A program made the position numbers and the translations under genes. The notes below the pieces were generated by a model. It was not told where the DNA came from, did no database searches, and worked only from the letters and a program-made list of their open reading frames with translations. A stretch of 64,000 bases of DNA from assembly GCF_947503125.1 (NCBI RefSeq), contig NZ_CANNCR010000014.1:1-64000 (forward strand), read 5' to 3'. Positions within the stretch are counted from its first letter, which is position 1. Every line of letters starts with the position of its first letter. This DNA comes from an uncultured Metabacillus sp. (GTDB lineage Bacteria; Bacillota; Bacilli; Bacillales; Bacillaceae). This document shows, piece after piece, positions 44,703 through 54,232 of this stretch.

Positions 44703-46019
44703 ATGAAATGTAGGGGTAAAAAGGTTGGTATTTTCACATTAGCGATTTTTCTCATATTAAGTATCGTATTGTCTGCTTGTTCTTCAAAGGAATCAGGTTC
44801 TTCAGACGGAGGCGGAGATGGAAAAGGACAGACACAAATCACTTTCTGGCATGGAGCCACTGACATTGGTTTACAAGCACTGAAGAAAATGGTAGCAGCA
44901 TTTGAAGAAAAACATCCTGATATTAAAGTAAAAATGGTCTATACCGAGGCTAGTGAAGGAGCAGACCAAAAGCTGTTAACTGCTGTTGCTGGTGGAAACC
45001 CGCCTGATGTTGCGCTTTTTGACAGATTTAAAATTGGTTCATGGGCTGCACAAGAAGCTTTGACTGATCTTACAGATATGGCTGAAGCTGACGGTATAAC
45101 GGAGGACCTTTATTATCCATATGCTTGGAAGGAAGCAAATTACAAGGATCGATTATATGGTCTGCCATATACAACAGATTCACGTATGCTTTACTATAAT
45201 AAAGATCACTTTAAGGAAGCTGGCTTAGATCCAGAAAATCCTCCTAAAACTATTGAAGAATTGGAAGCAGCTGCAGAAAAGTTAACGAAAAAAGAAGGCA
45301 AGCGCTTTAAACAAATTGGTTTTATCCCATGGTATGGTCAAGGCTGGCTATATGGTTGGGGATGGAGCTTTGGTGGAGATTTCTATAATGAAGAAACTGG
45401 TGAAGTAACTGCAAACGATCCGAAGGTAGTTGAAGCATTAACATGGATGGCGAAGGTAGCTCAAAAATTTGGTGTAGAGGATATTGCAGGGTTTGAAAGT
45501 TCTGCAGGTTCTGGAGCAATGGATCCATTCATTTCAGGACAAATCAGTATGAAAGTTGATGGAAACTGGACGATTTCGGCGATTGAAAAATACAAGCCTG
45601 ACTTAAATTATGGTGTAACTCCAATCCCAACACCAACTGGAACTGACTTTACAACTTGGTCTGGCGGACATGCGGTTGTTATACCGAAAGGTGCAAAAAA
45701 TGAGGAAGCAGCTTGGGAATTCGTTAAGTTCTTTGGTACGGAAGAAGGACAAGAGGTATACTTCTCTGAACTTCCTGGTGACCTTTCTGTTATCCCGGCA
45801 GTTAATGAGAAATTAGGCCGTGGAGAGAATGAAAAATTAAAGCCGTTTATTGATATCTTACCGAATTCACATAGTAGACCGGTAATCCCTGAAGGTCAAT
45901 TATTGTGGAATGAAATTGTCGATGCAAGAGAAAAAACAGTAAGAGGAAATGGAACTGCACAAGAAAACCTTGATAAAGCGACAGAAACAGTAAATAAAGC
46001 CCTCGAGAAGTATAAATAA
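44703..46019 (+). CDS. ABC sugar importer 2, solute-binding lipoprotein
   Basis: This 438-residue SBP family 1 protein has a lipoprotein signal ending in the lipobox VLSA-C26. The mature protein contains TFWHGATDIGLQALKKMVAAFE near residue 48, VAGGNPPDVALFDRF near 98, YGLPYTTDSRMLYYNKDHF near 155 and GGHAVVIPKGAKNEEAAWEF near 320, typical of CUT1 binding proteins. It is the first gene of a seven-gene co-directional run. GGGGAGG at 44688 gives the start. Confidence 0.93.
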   Translation: MKCRGKKVGIFTLAIFLILSIVLSACSSKESGSSDGGGDGKGQTQITFWHGATDIGLQALKKMVAAFEEKHPDIKVKMVYTEASEGADQKLLTAVAGGNPPDVALFDRFKIGSWAAQEALTDLTDMAEADGITEDLYYPYAWKEANYKDRLYGLPYTTDSRMLYYNKDHFKEAGLDPENPPKTIEELEAAAEKLTKKEGKRFKQIGFIPWYGQGWLYGWGWSFGGDFYNEETGEVTANDPKVVEALTWMAKVAQKFGVEDIAGFESSAGSGAMDPFISGQISMKVDGNWTISAIEKYKPDLNYGVTPIPTPTGTDFTTWSGGHAVVIPKGAKNEEAAWEFVKFFGTEEGQEVYFSELPGDLSVIPAVNEKLGRGENEKLKPFIDILPNSHSRPVIPEGQLLWNEIVDAREKTVRGNGTAQENLDKATETVNKALEKYK

Positions 46020-46093
46020 ATGTTTCGGGGTGACTCGGGCGAGAGCTATTTTGAGTCACCCTCCTTACTTAACTAGTTGAAAGGGGGATCTAT

Positions 46094-47032
46094 ATGGCGG
46101 AAGTAACGAAACAAACTCGCCTTCAGGAACCTGTTGTTGTGAAGAAAAAGAAATTATCGAACAATTCAAATCTTCACGGATGGCTTTTTGCTTCACCTTG
46201 GATTATCGGTTTTACAGTGTTTTTTGCTTTTCCGCTTATTGCTTCAATCTATTTCAGTTTTACAACGTATAGCATCCTGCAACCTGGGGAATTCGTTGGT
46301 TTTAAAAATTACCAAGATCTTTTCAAGGATGATTTATTCTGGAAATCAATTTATAATACCGTTTATTTCACAGTATTATTCGTTCCATTAAGTATTATAT
46401 TCGGTGTCGCGTTAGCAATGATGTTGAATATGAAAATAAAAGGAATGGCTATTTATCGGACAATTTTCTTTTTACCGACACTCGTACCGCATGTAGCTTT
46501 AGCGGTTTTGTGGATGTGGCTATTAAATCCTGGTTTTGGTCTTATAAACGGGATGCTTGATATGATTGGTATTCAAGGACCAAACTGGCTTGGAAGTGAA
46601 TTATGGTCAAAACCTTCCCTCATTTTAATGTCACTTTGGGGAATTGGTCAATCGGTGATTATTTATCTTGCTGGACTAGGCGATATTCCAGAGGAACTCT
46701 ATGAGGCAGCTGAGGTTGATGGTGCAAATTGGTGGCAGAAAACTAGAAACGTAACATTGCCATTACTGACTCCAGTTATTTTCTTTAACTTGGTCATGGG
46801 TGCAATCGGGGCATTCCAACAGTTTACCTTGCCGTACACAATGACCCAGGGGCAAGGAACTCCAGCCAATTCATTAACGTTTTATGTCATGCATCTTTAT
46901 GATAATGCATTTAAATTTTTCCAAATGGGATATGCTTCAGCAATGGCATGGATCCTTTTCGTCATTGTTATGGCCCTAACCGCTGTAATCTTTATTACTT
47001 CTAACCGTTGGGTTCATTACCAAGGGAAGTAG
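46094..47032 (+). CDS. ABC sugar importer 2, permease 1
   Basis: This 312-residue CUT1 permease has six hydrophobic segments (WLFASPWIIGFTVFFAFPLI is the first) and the EAA loop PEELYEAAEVDGANWWQKTR near residue 200. It pairs with the next gene to form the channel. AAAGGGGG at 46080 marks the start, 74 bases after the binding-protein gene. No ATPase is encoded nearby. Confidence 0.93.
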   Translation: MAEVTKQTRLQEPVVVKKKKLSNNSNLHGWLFASPWIIGFTVFFAFPLIASIYFSFTTYSILQPGEFVGFKNYQDLFKDDLFWKSIYNTVYFTVLFVPLSIIFGVALAMMLNMKIKGMAIYRTIFFLPTLVPHVALAVLWMWLLNPGFGLINGMLDMIGIQGPNWLGSELWSKPSLILMSLWGIGQSVIIYLAGLGDIPEELYEAAEVDGANWWQKTRNVTLPLLTPVIFFNLVMGAIGAFQQFTLPYTMTQGQGTPANSLTFYVMHLYDNAFKFFQMGYASAMAWILFVIVMALTAVIFITSNRWVHYQGK

Positions 47033-47048
47033 AAAGGAGTCAGATGAA

Positions 47049-47882
47049 ATGAGTGCAAAAGGGAAGATTAAATTTCAGAAAACCTTGTCACATTTATGCT
47101 TAATTATCGCATCGTGCTTCTTTATTATTCCATTTATCTGGATGGTATCAACATCCTTGAAACCTATTACTCAAGTATTTTCTTACCCGCCGGAATGGAT
47201 TCCGAAACCGTTTCAGTGGTCAAATTATTTGGATGCAATGGAATATATCCCGTTTTTTACTTATTTAAACAATACGGTTGTGATTACGCTAGTAAGTACA
47301 CTTGGTGTTGTTCTAACATGTCCCCTGGTAGCTTACAGCTTTGCGAAGTTGGAATGGAAGGGACGTAATGTGTTTTTTTTCATTACCATTGCGGTCATGA
47401 TGATTCCTGGTCAGGTAACGATGATTCCATTATTTTTGATCTTTAACAAAATGGGATGGGTCGGAACACCGCTTCCTTTAATTGTACCTGCCTTTTTCGG
47501 CGTACCCTTTTACATCTTTTTATTACGTCAATTCTTCTTAGGGCTGCCGAATGATTTAAGGGATGCGGCTAAAATTGACGGAGCTAGCGAATTTCGAATT
47601 TATTGGCAAATTATGCTTCCATTGGCAAATCCTGCCGTTCTAGCAGTAGGGTTATTCCAATTCATGGGCAGCTGGACAGATTTTATCGGTCCATTACTCT
47701 ACTTAACAGATGAAACCCAATATACATTGTCATTAGGACTTCAGCAATTCCAAACGCAAATGGGTACTGAGTGGGGATTAATGATGGCTGTATCAACAAT
47801 GATGACACTACCAATTATTATCTTGTTTTTCTTTCTACAAAAAACGTTTATTCAAGGAATCACGTTTAGTGGAATTAAATAG
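47049..47882 (+). CDS. ABC sugar importer 2, permease 2
   Basis: This 277-residue MalG-like permease has six membrane segments and the EAA loop PNDLRDAAKIDGASEFRIYW near residue 173. It starts 16 bases after permease 1 with AAAGGAG at 47034. The segments VSTSLKPITQVFSYPPEWIP near 36 and MMIPGQVTMIPLFLIFNKMG near 117 are usual for the family. The TIM-barrel gene follows after 39 bases, so import and catabolism appear co-transcribed. Confidence 0.93.
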   Translation: MSAKGKIKFQKTLSHLCLIIASCFFIIPFIWMVSTSLKPITQVFSYPPEWIPKPFQWSNYLDAMEYIPFFTYLNNTVVITLVSTLGVVLTCPLVAYSFAKLEWKGRNVFFFITIAVMMIPGQVTMIPLFLIFNKMGWVGTPLPLIVPAFFGVPFYIFLLRQFFLGLPNDLRDAAKIDGASEFRIYWQIMLPLANPAVLAVGLFQFMGSWTDFIGPLLYLTDETQYTLSLGLQQFQTQMGTEWGLMMAVSTMMTLPIIILFFFLQKTFIQGITFSGIK

Positions 47883-47921
47883 TTTTATAAAAATATATGA
47901 TTATAGCAGGAGGTTGTTGGC

Positions 47922-48800
47922 ATGACGAAGAAAATAGGTATGAGAATTCCACCAAAAATTGGTGCTGACGGAATTGAATCCGTAGCAAAGTGGGCTTCTA
48001 GCATTGGCATTGATGTCATTGATGTTCCTTATTATAACGAAGAAGTGAAAGCGGTCCTTGAGGCAAACGGACTTGAAGTAGGTTCGATTGATGGTGTTGG
48101 AGCTGTTGGACAAACGAAGCTTTTAAGTAAAGATGAGGCTGCACGGACAGAAGCTGTGGAAGCGCTTAAAAACCAAATAACAGAAATCTCTCGTCTAGGC
48201 GGGAAAGTGATGTTTATATGTCTTGTTCCTGAGGATATCACGATGTCACGCAAAGATGCTTTTGAAATTTGGAAAGAAACGTTTCCTAGTATTGTCGAAC
48301 ATGCAGAACAAGAAGGGATTTATCTTGCATTAGAAGGTTGGCCGGGACCAGCGCCATACTATCCAACTTTGGGCAGTACACCTGAAATGTTAAGAGCCAT
48401 GTTTGATGCGATCCCTTCGAGACATTTTGGGATTAACTATGACCCATCACATTTAGTTAGACTTGGGATTGATTATCTAAGAGTCATGAGTGATTTTGGC
48501 GACAGAATTAATTACTGTCATGGCAAAGACACCGAAATTTTATTTGATGAGCAATATGAATGCGGTAACATTGCTGCCACCTTTGGCGTTCACTATGATT
48601 TTTCAGAAGGGCCTTGGAGATATACAATTCCGGGACAAGGGGATGTTAATTGGGCGAAAGTAGCTGTTCGTTTGGAAAAGATCGGTTATGAAGGACCAAT
48701 TAGTATTGAATTGGAAGATCATCGTTATTGGGGCTCTATGGAGAAGGAACAGCAAGGAATTATAAAAGCTAAAGAACATCTTGAAATTTACTTTAAATAA
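47922..48800 (+). CDS. Sugar phosphate isomerase/epimerase, TIM-barrel, of island 2
   Basis: This 292-residue AP-endonuclease-2-fold protein has candidate metal ligands in LALEGWPGPAPYYP near residue 135, FGINYDPSHLVRLG near 168, NYCHGKDTEIL near 197 and ISIELEDHRYWG near 265. The HxKDTE and EDHRYW segments resemble isomerases and keto-sugar lyases of this fold. It sits between the importer and three oxidoreductases. It may act on the 3-keto sugar they produce, but this is inferred from context. AGGAGG precedes ATG 47922. Confidence 0.86.
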   Translation: MTKKIGMRIPPKIGADGIESVAKWASSIGIDVIDVPYYNEEVKAVLEANGLEVGSIDGVGAVGQTKLLSKDEAARTEAVEALKNQITEISRLGGKVMFICLVPEDITMSRKDAFEIWKETFPSIVEHAEQEGIYLALEGWPGPAPYYPTLGSTPEMLRAMFDAIPSRHFGINYDPSHLVRLGIDYLRVMSDFGDRINYCHGKDTEILFDEQYECGNIAATFGVHYDFSEGPWRYTIPGQGDVNWAKVAVRLEKIGYEGPISIELEDHRYWGSMEKEQQGIIKAKEHLEIYFK

Positions 48801-48822
48801 AGAAATCTAGGAGGAAATGAAA

Positions 48823-49929
48823 ATGACAAGAACAGTAAAGGTAGCCATTATCGGGTGTGGAGGAATCGCAAACGGTAAGCATATGCCAAGCTTATCAAAA
48901 TTAAAACATGTTCAACTAGTAGCATTCTGTGACATTTTAGTAGAAAGAGCAGAAAAAGCGGCGGCTGAATACGGTACACCAGATGCAAAGGTATATGACG
49001 ATTACCGCGATCTTCTTCAAGATAAAACAATTGAGGTAGTGCATGTCCTTACGCCAAATGATTCCCATGCAGAAATTTCAGTAGCGGCGCTTGATTCAGG
49101 GAAGCATGTAATGTGTGAAAAGCCAATGGCAAAAACATCTGCTGAAGCAAAAGCAATGCTAGAGGCTGCAAAACGTTCTGGTAAAAAGCTGACAATCGGT
49201 TATAACAATCGCTTCCGTCCAGATAGCCAGCATTTACATAAAGTATGTGAACGCGGAGATTTAGGTGAAATTTATTATGCGAAGGCACATGCGATTCGCC
49301 GCCGTGCAGTTCCGACATGGGGCGTATTCTTAGATGAAGAAAAACAAGGCGGTGGACCATTGATTGATATTGGTACACATGCACTTGATTTAACCTTGTG
49401 GATGATGAATAACTATAAGCCTAAATCTGTTATGGGTTCGACATACCATAAATTAAGCCAAAAGAAAAATGCAGCAAATGCATGGGGACCGTGGGATCCT
49501 GAAAAGTTTACTGTTGAAGATTCTGCATTTGGCTTTATCACAATGGAAAATGGCGCAACGATTGTGTTGGAATCAAGCTGGGCATTAAATTCTTTGGATG
49601 TGGATGAAGCAAAATGCTCACTTAGCGGAACAGAGGGTGGCGCTGATATGAAGGATGGACTGAGAATCAATGGTGAAAGCTTCGGTAAGCTTTACACGAC
49701 AAAAGTTGATCTTGGACCAGGCGGAGTGGCCTTTTACGATGGAAAGGCAGAATCAGATGCAGATTTAGAAGCCCGCCTTTGGATTGATAATATCATTCAT
49801 GACACAGAGCCTGTCGTAAAACCTGAACAAGCTTTTGTTGTTACACAAATCTTAGAAGCAATCTATGAATCTGCTAAAACAGGTAAAGCTGTTTATTTTG
49901 AAGAACAATCCTCTTTCGTTACAAATTAA
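48823..49929 (+). CDS. Gfo/Idh/MocA oxidoreductase 1 of island 2
   Basis: This 368-residue enzyme shows the Rossmann motif VAIIGCGGIANGKHMPSL near residue 6-23, the EKP lysine in MCEKPMAKTSAEAKAML near 95, GYNNRFRPDSQHLH near 125 and the catalytic IDIGTHALDLTLWMM near 180. Such enzymes oxidise or reduce C1-C3 positions of sugars with NAD(P). ATG 48823 is preferred because AGGAGG at 48809-48814 is 8 bases away, while ATG 48817 is only 2 away. It is the first of three consecutive family members. Confidence 0.9.
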   Translation: MTRTVKVAIIGCGGIANGKHMPSLSKLKHVQLVAFCDILVERAEKAAAEYGTPDAKVYDDYRDLLQDKTIEVVHVLTPNDSHAEISVAALDSGKHVMCEKPMAKTSAEAKAMLEAAKRSGKKLTIGYNNRFRPDSQHLHKVCERGDLGEIYYAKAHAIRRRAVPTWGVFLDEEKQGGGPLIDIGTHALDLTLWMMNNYKPKSVMGSTYHKLSQKKNAANAWGPWDPEKFTVEDSAFGFITMENGATIVLESSWALNSLDVDEAKCSLSGTEGGADMKDGLRINGESFGKLYTTKVDLGPGGVAFYDGKAESDADLEARLWIDNIIHDTEPVVKPEQAFVVTQILEAIYESAKTGKAVYFEEQSSFVTN

Positions 49930-49989
49930 TAAAAGTTTGTTTCGCTTCCAATCTGCATGTCGGAAAAGAATGTTAACGGGGTGATCGAG

Positions 49990-50964
49990 ATGTTAAGAAT
50001 AAGGTTAGGTATTATTGGCACAGGCGGCATTTCTCACTTGCATGTGAAACAATTAGGTGAAATCGAACATGCTGATATTGTTGCAGTAGCTGATCCGAAT
50101 GAGAACAATCGGAAGACGTTAATTGAGAAATTTCACCTTGAAGGTGTTAAAGAGTTTGATAGCCATCAAGACATGCTTGAGGATATCCCGATGGATGCGG
50201 TGTTAATTTGCTCACCGCATACCCTTCATTATCAGCATGTAGTTGATAGCATCAACCATGGTTGTCATGTTCTGATTGAAAAGCCGATGGCCTGTTCATT
50301 AAAAGAAGCAGAAGAGCTTATCGAGTTAGCGAAGGAAGCAAACAAGCTGCTCCAAGTATCCTACCAAAGACATTTTGAACCGGCTTTCCTTTATATACGC
50401 GAAGCAATTGCTAACGGCAAAATTGGCAAGCTTACATCAATCACTGCTTCTTTATATCAAGATTGGAAACATTTAACAAAGGGGACTTGGCGGCAAAATC
50501 CTTCGTTATCAGGTGGAGGTATGCTGATGGATTCAGGCAGTCATATTGTTGATGTTCTTTTATGGACGACAGGCTTAAAGGCTCTTGAAGTTGAAGCAAA
50601 AATGGAGCTGCATCAAACACCTGTCGAGCAGGATTCATTTACCGCAATCCGCTTTGAAAATAATGTAGTTGCCGGACTGAATATTATCGGAAATGCCCCA
50701 TGCTGGCATGAAACCTATGTTTTTTGTGGGGAAAATGGAGCAATTTTCTATGATAATGGGAAGATTACGCTCAGGCTTTTAGGTCAAGAAGCGATTGAAC
50801 CTGAGCTCCCAATGCAAACAACTAATTCGGATAAAAGCTTTATTGAGGCCATTTTAGGTAATCAAGAAGTAATGGTCCCAGGGGAATTTGCAAAAGAAGT
50901 CGTAACATTAACTGAAAGAATTTATCAAGCGGCAGGCTATCAACCGATCAATACTGTTAGCTGA
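49990..50964 (+). CDS. Gfo/Idh/MocA oxidoreductase 2 of island 2
   Basis: This 324-residue enzyme has LGIIGTGGISHLHVKQL near residue 6, the catalytic Lys in IEKPMACSLKEAEELIE near 97, SYQRHFEPAFLYIREA near 124 and MDSGSHIVDVLLWTTG near 179. The annotated start ATG 49990 has GGGGTG at 49978; a longer frame from 49957 lacks spacing. It is clearly diverged from its neighbours, which argues for a distinct step rather than a recent duplication. Confidence 0.88.
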   Translation: MLRIRLGIIGTGGISHLHVKQLGEIEHADIVAVADPNENNRKTLIEKFHLEGVKEFDSHQDMLEDIPMDAVLICSPHTLHYQHVVDSINHGCHVLIEKPMACSLKEAEELIELAKEANKLLQVSYQRHFEPAFLYIREAIANGKIGKLTSITASLYQDWKHLTKGTWRQNPSLSGGGMLMDSGSHIVDVLLWTTGLKALEVEAKMELHQTPVEQDSFTAIRFENNVVAGLNIIGNAPCWHETYVFCGENGAIFYDNGKITLRLLGQEAIEPELPMQTTNSDKSFIEAILGNQEVMVPGEFAKEVVTLTERIYQAAGYQPINTVS

Positions 50965-50988
50965 CCGAATAGAAAGCAGGGAAAGTAG

Positions 50989-52086
50989 ATGTCTAATACA
51001 ATCAATATCGGTATTATTGGCAGCGGTGGAATTGCCGCTGCCCATGCAAGAGCCTATAAGCAAATGCCGGATGTAAGAATTGTCGCTGTAGCCGATGTCA
51101 TTCCGGGCAAGGCAGAGCAATTTATTGAACAGCTTGAATTAATAGAAGCAAAGGGATTTGATGATCACTTAGAGCTATTAAAAATGGATATTGATGGAGT
51201 CAGTATTTGTACACCAAATGTTGCCCATCACAACACAAGCATTGATTCTCTGTTTGCTGGGAAAAACGTGCTTGTTGAAAAGCCAATGGCTGTTACCTTA
51301 GATCAAGCAATTGAGATGGTTGAAGCTTCACAAAAGTCGAATAAGATCCTTTCAGTTGGTTTTCAACCAAGGTATGATCCGAATATGCAGGCAGTAAAAG
51401 AGATTGTTCAATCTGGCCAATTAGGGAATGTTTATTATGTTCAAACCGGAGGGGGACGCCGACGCGGGATGCCAGGTGGAACATTTATTAATAAACGATT
51501 AGCAGGAGCAGGAGCTATGGCGGATATCGGTTGCTATTCACTGGATCTTGCCTTAAATGCGCTTGGCTATCCTAAGCCACTTACTGTATCAGCTTATACG
51601 TCTAACCATTTTGGAACAAATCCGCTCTATCATCCTGAAGCGAATAAGTTTGAGGTAGAAGATTTTGGAGTGGCGATGGTCCGATTAGAAGGCGGCATCG
51701 TGTTGAATTTCAAAATATCATGGGCAATGCATATGGACTCTCTTGGACCTACGATCTTCCTTGGAACTGACGCCGGCTTAAAACTAACTCCTGCAGGCAG
51801 CGGTCCTTGGAGCGGTGTATGGGATGGGGGAATCGGTTCAATCAGCCTATTCCATGATATAAAAGGCCATCATGCTGAATCAACGATTCCTGTACAAAAT
51901 CATCAGCTAAATATTTTCTATGAAAAAGTTCGCGACTTTGTTGTGGCAATAAAGGAAGGAAAACCTGCGCCAATCCCTGGGGAACAAATTGTCATTAACC
52001 AAGCGATTATCGATGGCATCTTACGCTCATCTGAACAAGGCAGTGAGGTAAAAATTGAGATTCCTGAGTTTAGTATAAGTTCTTAA
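50989..52086 (+). CDS. Gfo/Idh/MocA oxidoreductase 3 of island 2
   Basis: This 365-residue enzyme has IGIIGSGGIAAAHARAYKQM near residue 5, VEKPMAVTLDQAIEMVE near 92, GFQPRYDPNMQAVKEIV near 119 and ADIGCYSLDLALNALGYPKP near 178, in which Cys-Tyr replaces the usual Thr-His. That change at the catalytic GTH position separates it from the other two and may mark altered chemistry. It starts 24 bases after oxidoreductase 2, and a terminator follows the gene, closing the operon. Confidence 0.88.
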   Translation: MSNTINIGIIGSGGIAAAHARAYKQMPDVRIVAVADVIPGKAEQFIEQLELIEAKGFDDHLELLKMDIDGVSICTPNVAHHNTSIDSLFAGKNVLVEKPMAVTLDQAIEMVEASQKSNKILSVGFQPRYDPNMQAVKEIVQSGQLGNVYYVQTGGGRRRGMPGGTFINKRLAGAGAMADIGCYSLDLALNALGYPKPLTVSAYTSNHFGTNPLYHPEANKFEVEDFGVAMVRLEGGIVLNFKISWAMHMDSLGPTIFLGTDAGLKLTPAGSGPWSGVWDGGIGSISLFHDIKGHHAESTIPVQNHQLNIFYEKVRDFVVAIKEGKPAPIPGEQIVINQAIIDGILRSSEQGSEVKIEIPEFSISS

Positions 52087-52147
52087 AAAGAAAGCAGGAA
52101 TTAATATTTCGTCCAGAAAATAAGTCAGGATGTTTAAAATCTTATTG

Positions 52148-52173
52148 AGGCTGTTTTACTAGCAGCCTTTTTC
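52148..52173 (+). terminator. Rho-independent terminator of island 2
   Basis: AGGCTG and CAGCCT close a short loop, followed by a T-rich tract. Confidence 0.85.
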
Positions 52174-52210
52174 TTCGTTCACGAAAATATAAAATTCTTG
52201 AACTGTAGAT

Positions 52211-52405
52211 AAGCGCTTTGACATCCAGCTCCGAAGCATAGGATGTGCAAGTGCAGTCAGTGCGACAGGACGTCGCGTTTTTGACTGCCAGCGCCTAGCC
52301 CCTCTAGGGTCTAGCCAAATTGGAATTGAAGGCAAAAAACGCCTTCTATTCCAATTCGTCTTATTTGCCCTAGGCTGATCGAGGCGCTTTCGCTTTTGTT
52401 CGTTT
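52211..52405. repeat. Bacillus-type intergenic repeat with hairpins
   Basis: The segment includes GCGCCTAGCCCCTCTAGGGT and ends with GGCGCTTTCGCTTTTGTTCG. In its middle, AATTGGAAT (52318-52326) and ATTCCAATT (52348-52356) enclose a further AAGGC/GCCTT stem. I recognise this general sequence as a dispersed intergenic repeat of Bacillus genomes. It ends just before the next gene and contains no ORF. Confidence 0.6.
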
Positions 52406-52429
52406 TATGATATATAGGAGGGAGGCAAT

Positions 52430-53464
52430 ATGAAAAGAGATAACTCCGGGATTAATACTGAAACCCTTATACAAATAATAGAAGAAGCTTACCCAATTGG
52501 GAAAATAAATGGGGTTCATTTCATTCCAAAAGGAGAGGGAGGGTATGGTTACCATATTAAAGCTAAGAGCGGGAAAAGCTTTTTTGCAAAAGTTGAAAAA
52601 ATGGATGATAGTAATTATCTTTCATTTGCATTATCAGTTGTTTCTACTCTTTGCCATCAATATGGTAAGAAGTATGTAGTAGCGCCAATCCCCACATGCA
52701 GCGGGAAAGAGTTGTTAAAAATAAACGATAATGCCATTTCGCTCTTCCCATACATTAACGGTAGCTCCATTTATGATCAAAAAAATTTTAACTTTTATTT
52801 AGAACCGATTTCTAGGCTGATGGCAGATTTACATTCAATAGACTGTAGAGTATTTGAACAAATCCCAATAGAACAATTTGAAAATCCTTTTGAGGGAACA
52901 ATTCGCAAGCTTTTACAAATATCAGCACATCATGATCTTAGGGAAAATGATTATAAGGAAAAAACAGCTTTATTATTTAAGAACGAAAGAGATGATTTAC
53001 TAAAAGTCCTACAGAAAATGAAAACAATGCAAATGAAATTTTCTGCATTACCAGTAGAGCTTGTGATGACGCATGGTGATGCTAATTTTGCAAATATATT
53101 ACGTGATAACGATGAGAAATTATTTATCATTGATTGGGGAGAAATCAAAATAGCGCCTGTAGAACGAGACCTTATGAACTTTATTGAAGTTGATGGAGAA
53201 CCAGTTGATTTTAAACGCTTTTTAACAAGTTATCTTATGCAACGTCCCAATACAATCATAGATGAGGAAATATTCGAATTTTATTTTTATCGCTGGTGTC
53301 TGCAGGAGATTGCAGATTATGGAAGTCGTATATTGCTTTTGAACAATTCAGAGGAAGATATGAAGGAAAGTTGGAAAGAGCTCCAACCATATTTGCCAAT
53401 TTCACATCAATTGATTCAGAGTCGGGTGGCAGAAATAAAAAGAATCATTAGGATGTATTTTTAA
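52430..53464 (+). CDS. Phosphotransferase of the APH/choline-kinase fold
   Basis: This 344-residue kinase-like protein has the Brenner motif THGDANFANIL near residue 206 (catalytic Asp and metal Asn) and FIIDWGEIKIAP near 225 (metal Asp). The GYGYHIKAKSGKSFFAKVEK segment near 38-57 forms the ATP lobe. Relatives phosphorylate small alcohols or aminoglycosides, and resistance should not be assumed. GGAGGGAGG precedes ATG 52430. A shared terminator follows. Confidence 0.85.
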   Translation: MKRDNSGINTETLIQIIEEAYPIGKINGVHFIPKGEGGYGYHIKAKSGKSFFAKVEKMDDSNYLSFALSVVSTLCHQYGKKYVVAPIPTCSGKELLKINDNAISLFPYINGSSIYDQKNFNFYLEPISRLMADLHSIDCRVFEQIPIEQFENPFEGTIRKLLQISAHHDLRENDYKEKTALLFKNERDDLLKVLQKMKTMQMKFSALPVELVMTHGDANFANILRDNDEKLFIIDWGEIKIAPVERDLMNFIEVDGEPVDFKRFLTSYLMQRPNTIIDEEIFEFYFYRWCLQEIADYGSRILLLNNSEEDMKESWKELQPYLPISHQLIQSRVAEIKRIIRMYF

Positions 53465-53476
53465 TTGTTTAAATAG

Positions 53477-53509
53477 AAAAACGCACATAGAAACCTCATG
53501 TGCGTTTTT
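53477..53509. terminator. Bidirectional terminator
   Basis: AAAAACGCACAT and ATGTGCGTTTTT form a perfect 12-bp stem between convergent genes. Confidence 0.92.
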
Positions 53510-53518
53510 CAATATGCA

Positions 53519-53737
53519 TTATCGTTTTTTCTTTTTTACCTGTTCTAAACTAAGTTTATTTTTATTTACAATTTCTAATTGAAGCTGTACAAAAAATTTG
53601 TTTTCATCTATCTGCGTAACATTTACGACTTTACCTTTTCGGCCTTTAATTTTTAATTCCTCACCATCAGTTGGAACACGTCTAAGAAGCTGACTTAATA
53701 AAAGATTTTTGTTTTCAAAAAAATAAACAGCAAACAT
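53519..53737 (-). CDS. Small hypothetical basic protein, 72 residues
   Basis: The product starts MFAVYFFENKNLLLSQLLRR and continues with a beta-rich KGRKGKVVNVTQIDENKF and a lysine-rich tail VKKKKR. The middle looks like a small SH3/KOW-type barrel, but no family is certain. The ATG has GGTGAGG about 6 bases upstream. The gene ends 10 bases after the shared terminator on the minus strand. Confidence 0.6.
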   Translation of the reverse strand: MFAVYFFENKNLLLSQLLRRVPTDGEELKIKGRKGKVVNVTQIDENKFFVQLQLEIVNKNKLSLEQVKKKKR

Positions 53738-53788
53738 GTTTTCCTCACCTATTTCTTTTGATATAGATTAATTAAAACTTATGTTTTT

Positions 53789-53820
53789 AAAAAAGAAGAG
53801 CACCCATCAAGAGTGCCTTC
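53789..53820 (-). terminator. Terminator of the small membrane gene
   Basis: On the minus strand GCACTC and GGGTGC pair, with one G-T pair, around TTGAT, and a T-run follows. Confidence 0.72.
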
Positions 53821-53831
53821 CTAAAACGTAT

Positions 53832-54017
53832 TTACTTACTAAATAAACCTTTTACGCCATGATAAAGTAAGACGAGTGAGAAGACTAAAACAGTTAGTAT
53901 GCCGAGAATATTAGTAAATGGTGAAACGCTTTCAAGGAATGAGCCAGCTAAAGGAACTTTAATAAGTGCAAAACCTGATAAAATCGTAGCAAGGAATAAG
54001 AAAATCCGATTATCCAT
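53832..54017 (-). CDS. Small two-helix membrane protein, 61 residues
   Basis: The protein MDNRIFLFLATILSGFALIK followed by VPLAGSFLESVSPF and TNILGILTVLVFSLVLLYHG has two hydrophobic helices and a short basic end, KGLFSK. ATG 54017 is preceded by AGGAGG. The function is unknown. Confidence 0.7.
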   Translation of the reverse strand: MDNRIFLFLATILSGFALIKVPLAGSFLESVSPFTNILGILTVLVFSLVLLYHGVKGLFSK

Positions 54018-54232
54018 TGGTTTCTCCTCCTTCCTATGAGATTGATACATTATATGTCACGAGTATGACAAATATGTCGTTAAAGTAAATATAGGAAAAA
54101 TATTAAATTGAAGGATAGTCCAGAAAATACCATCTTTAAAAATCACAATTTTCTCCAAAGACGTGGGAAGATCATTTTTTTATTGAATCAGCTTGTTAAA
54201 CCTGTTAGTATAATATCAAAATAATATTTTTA

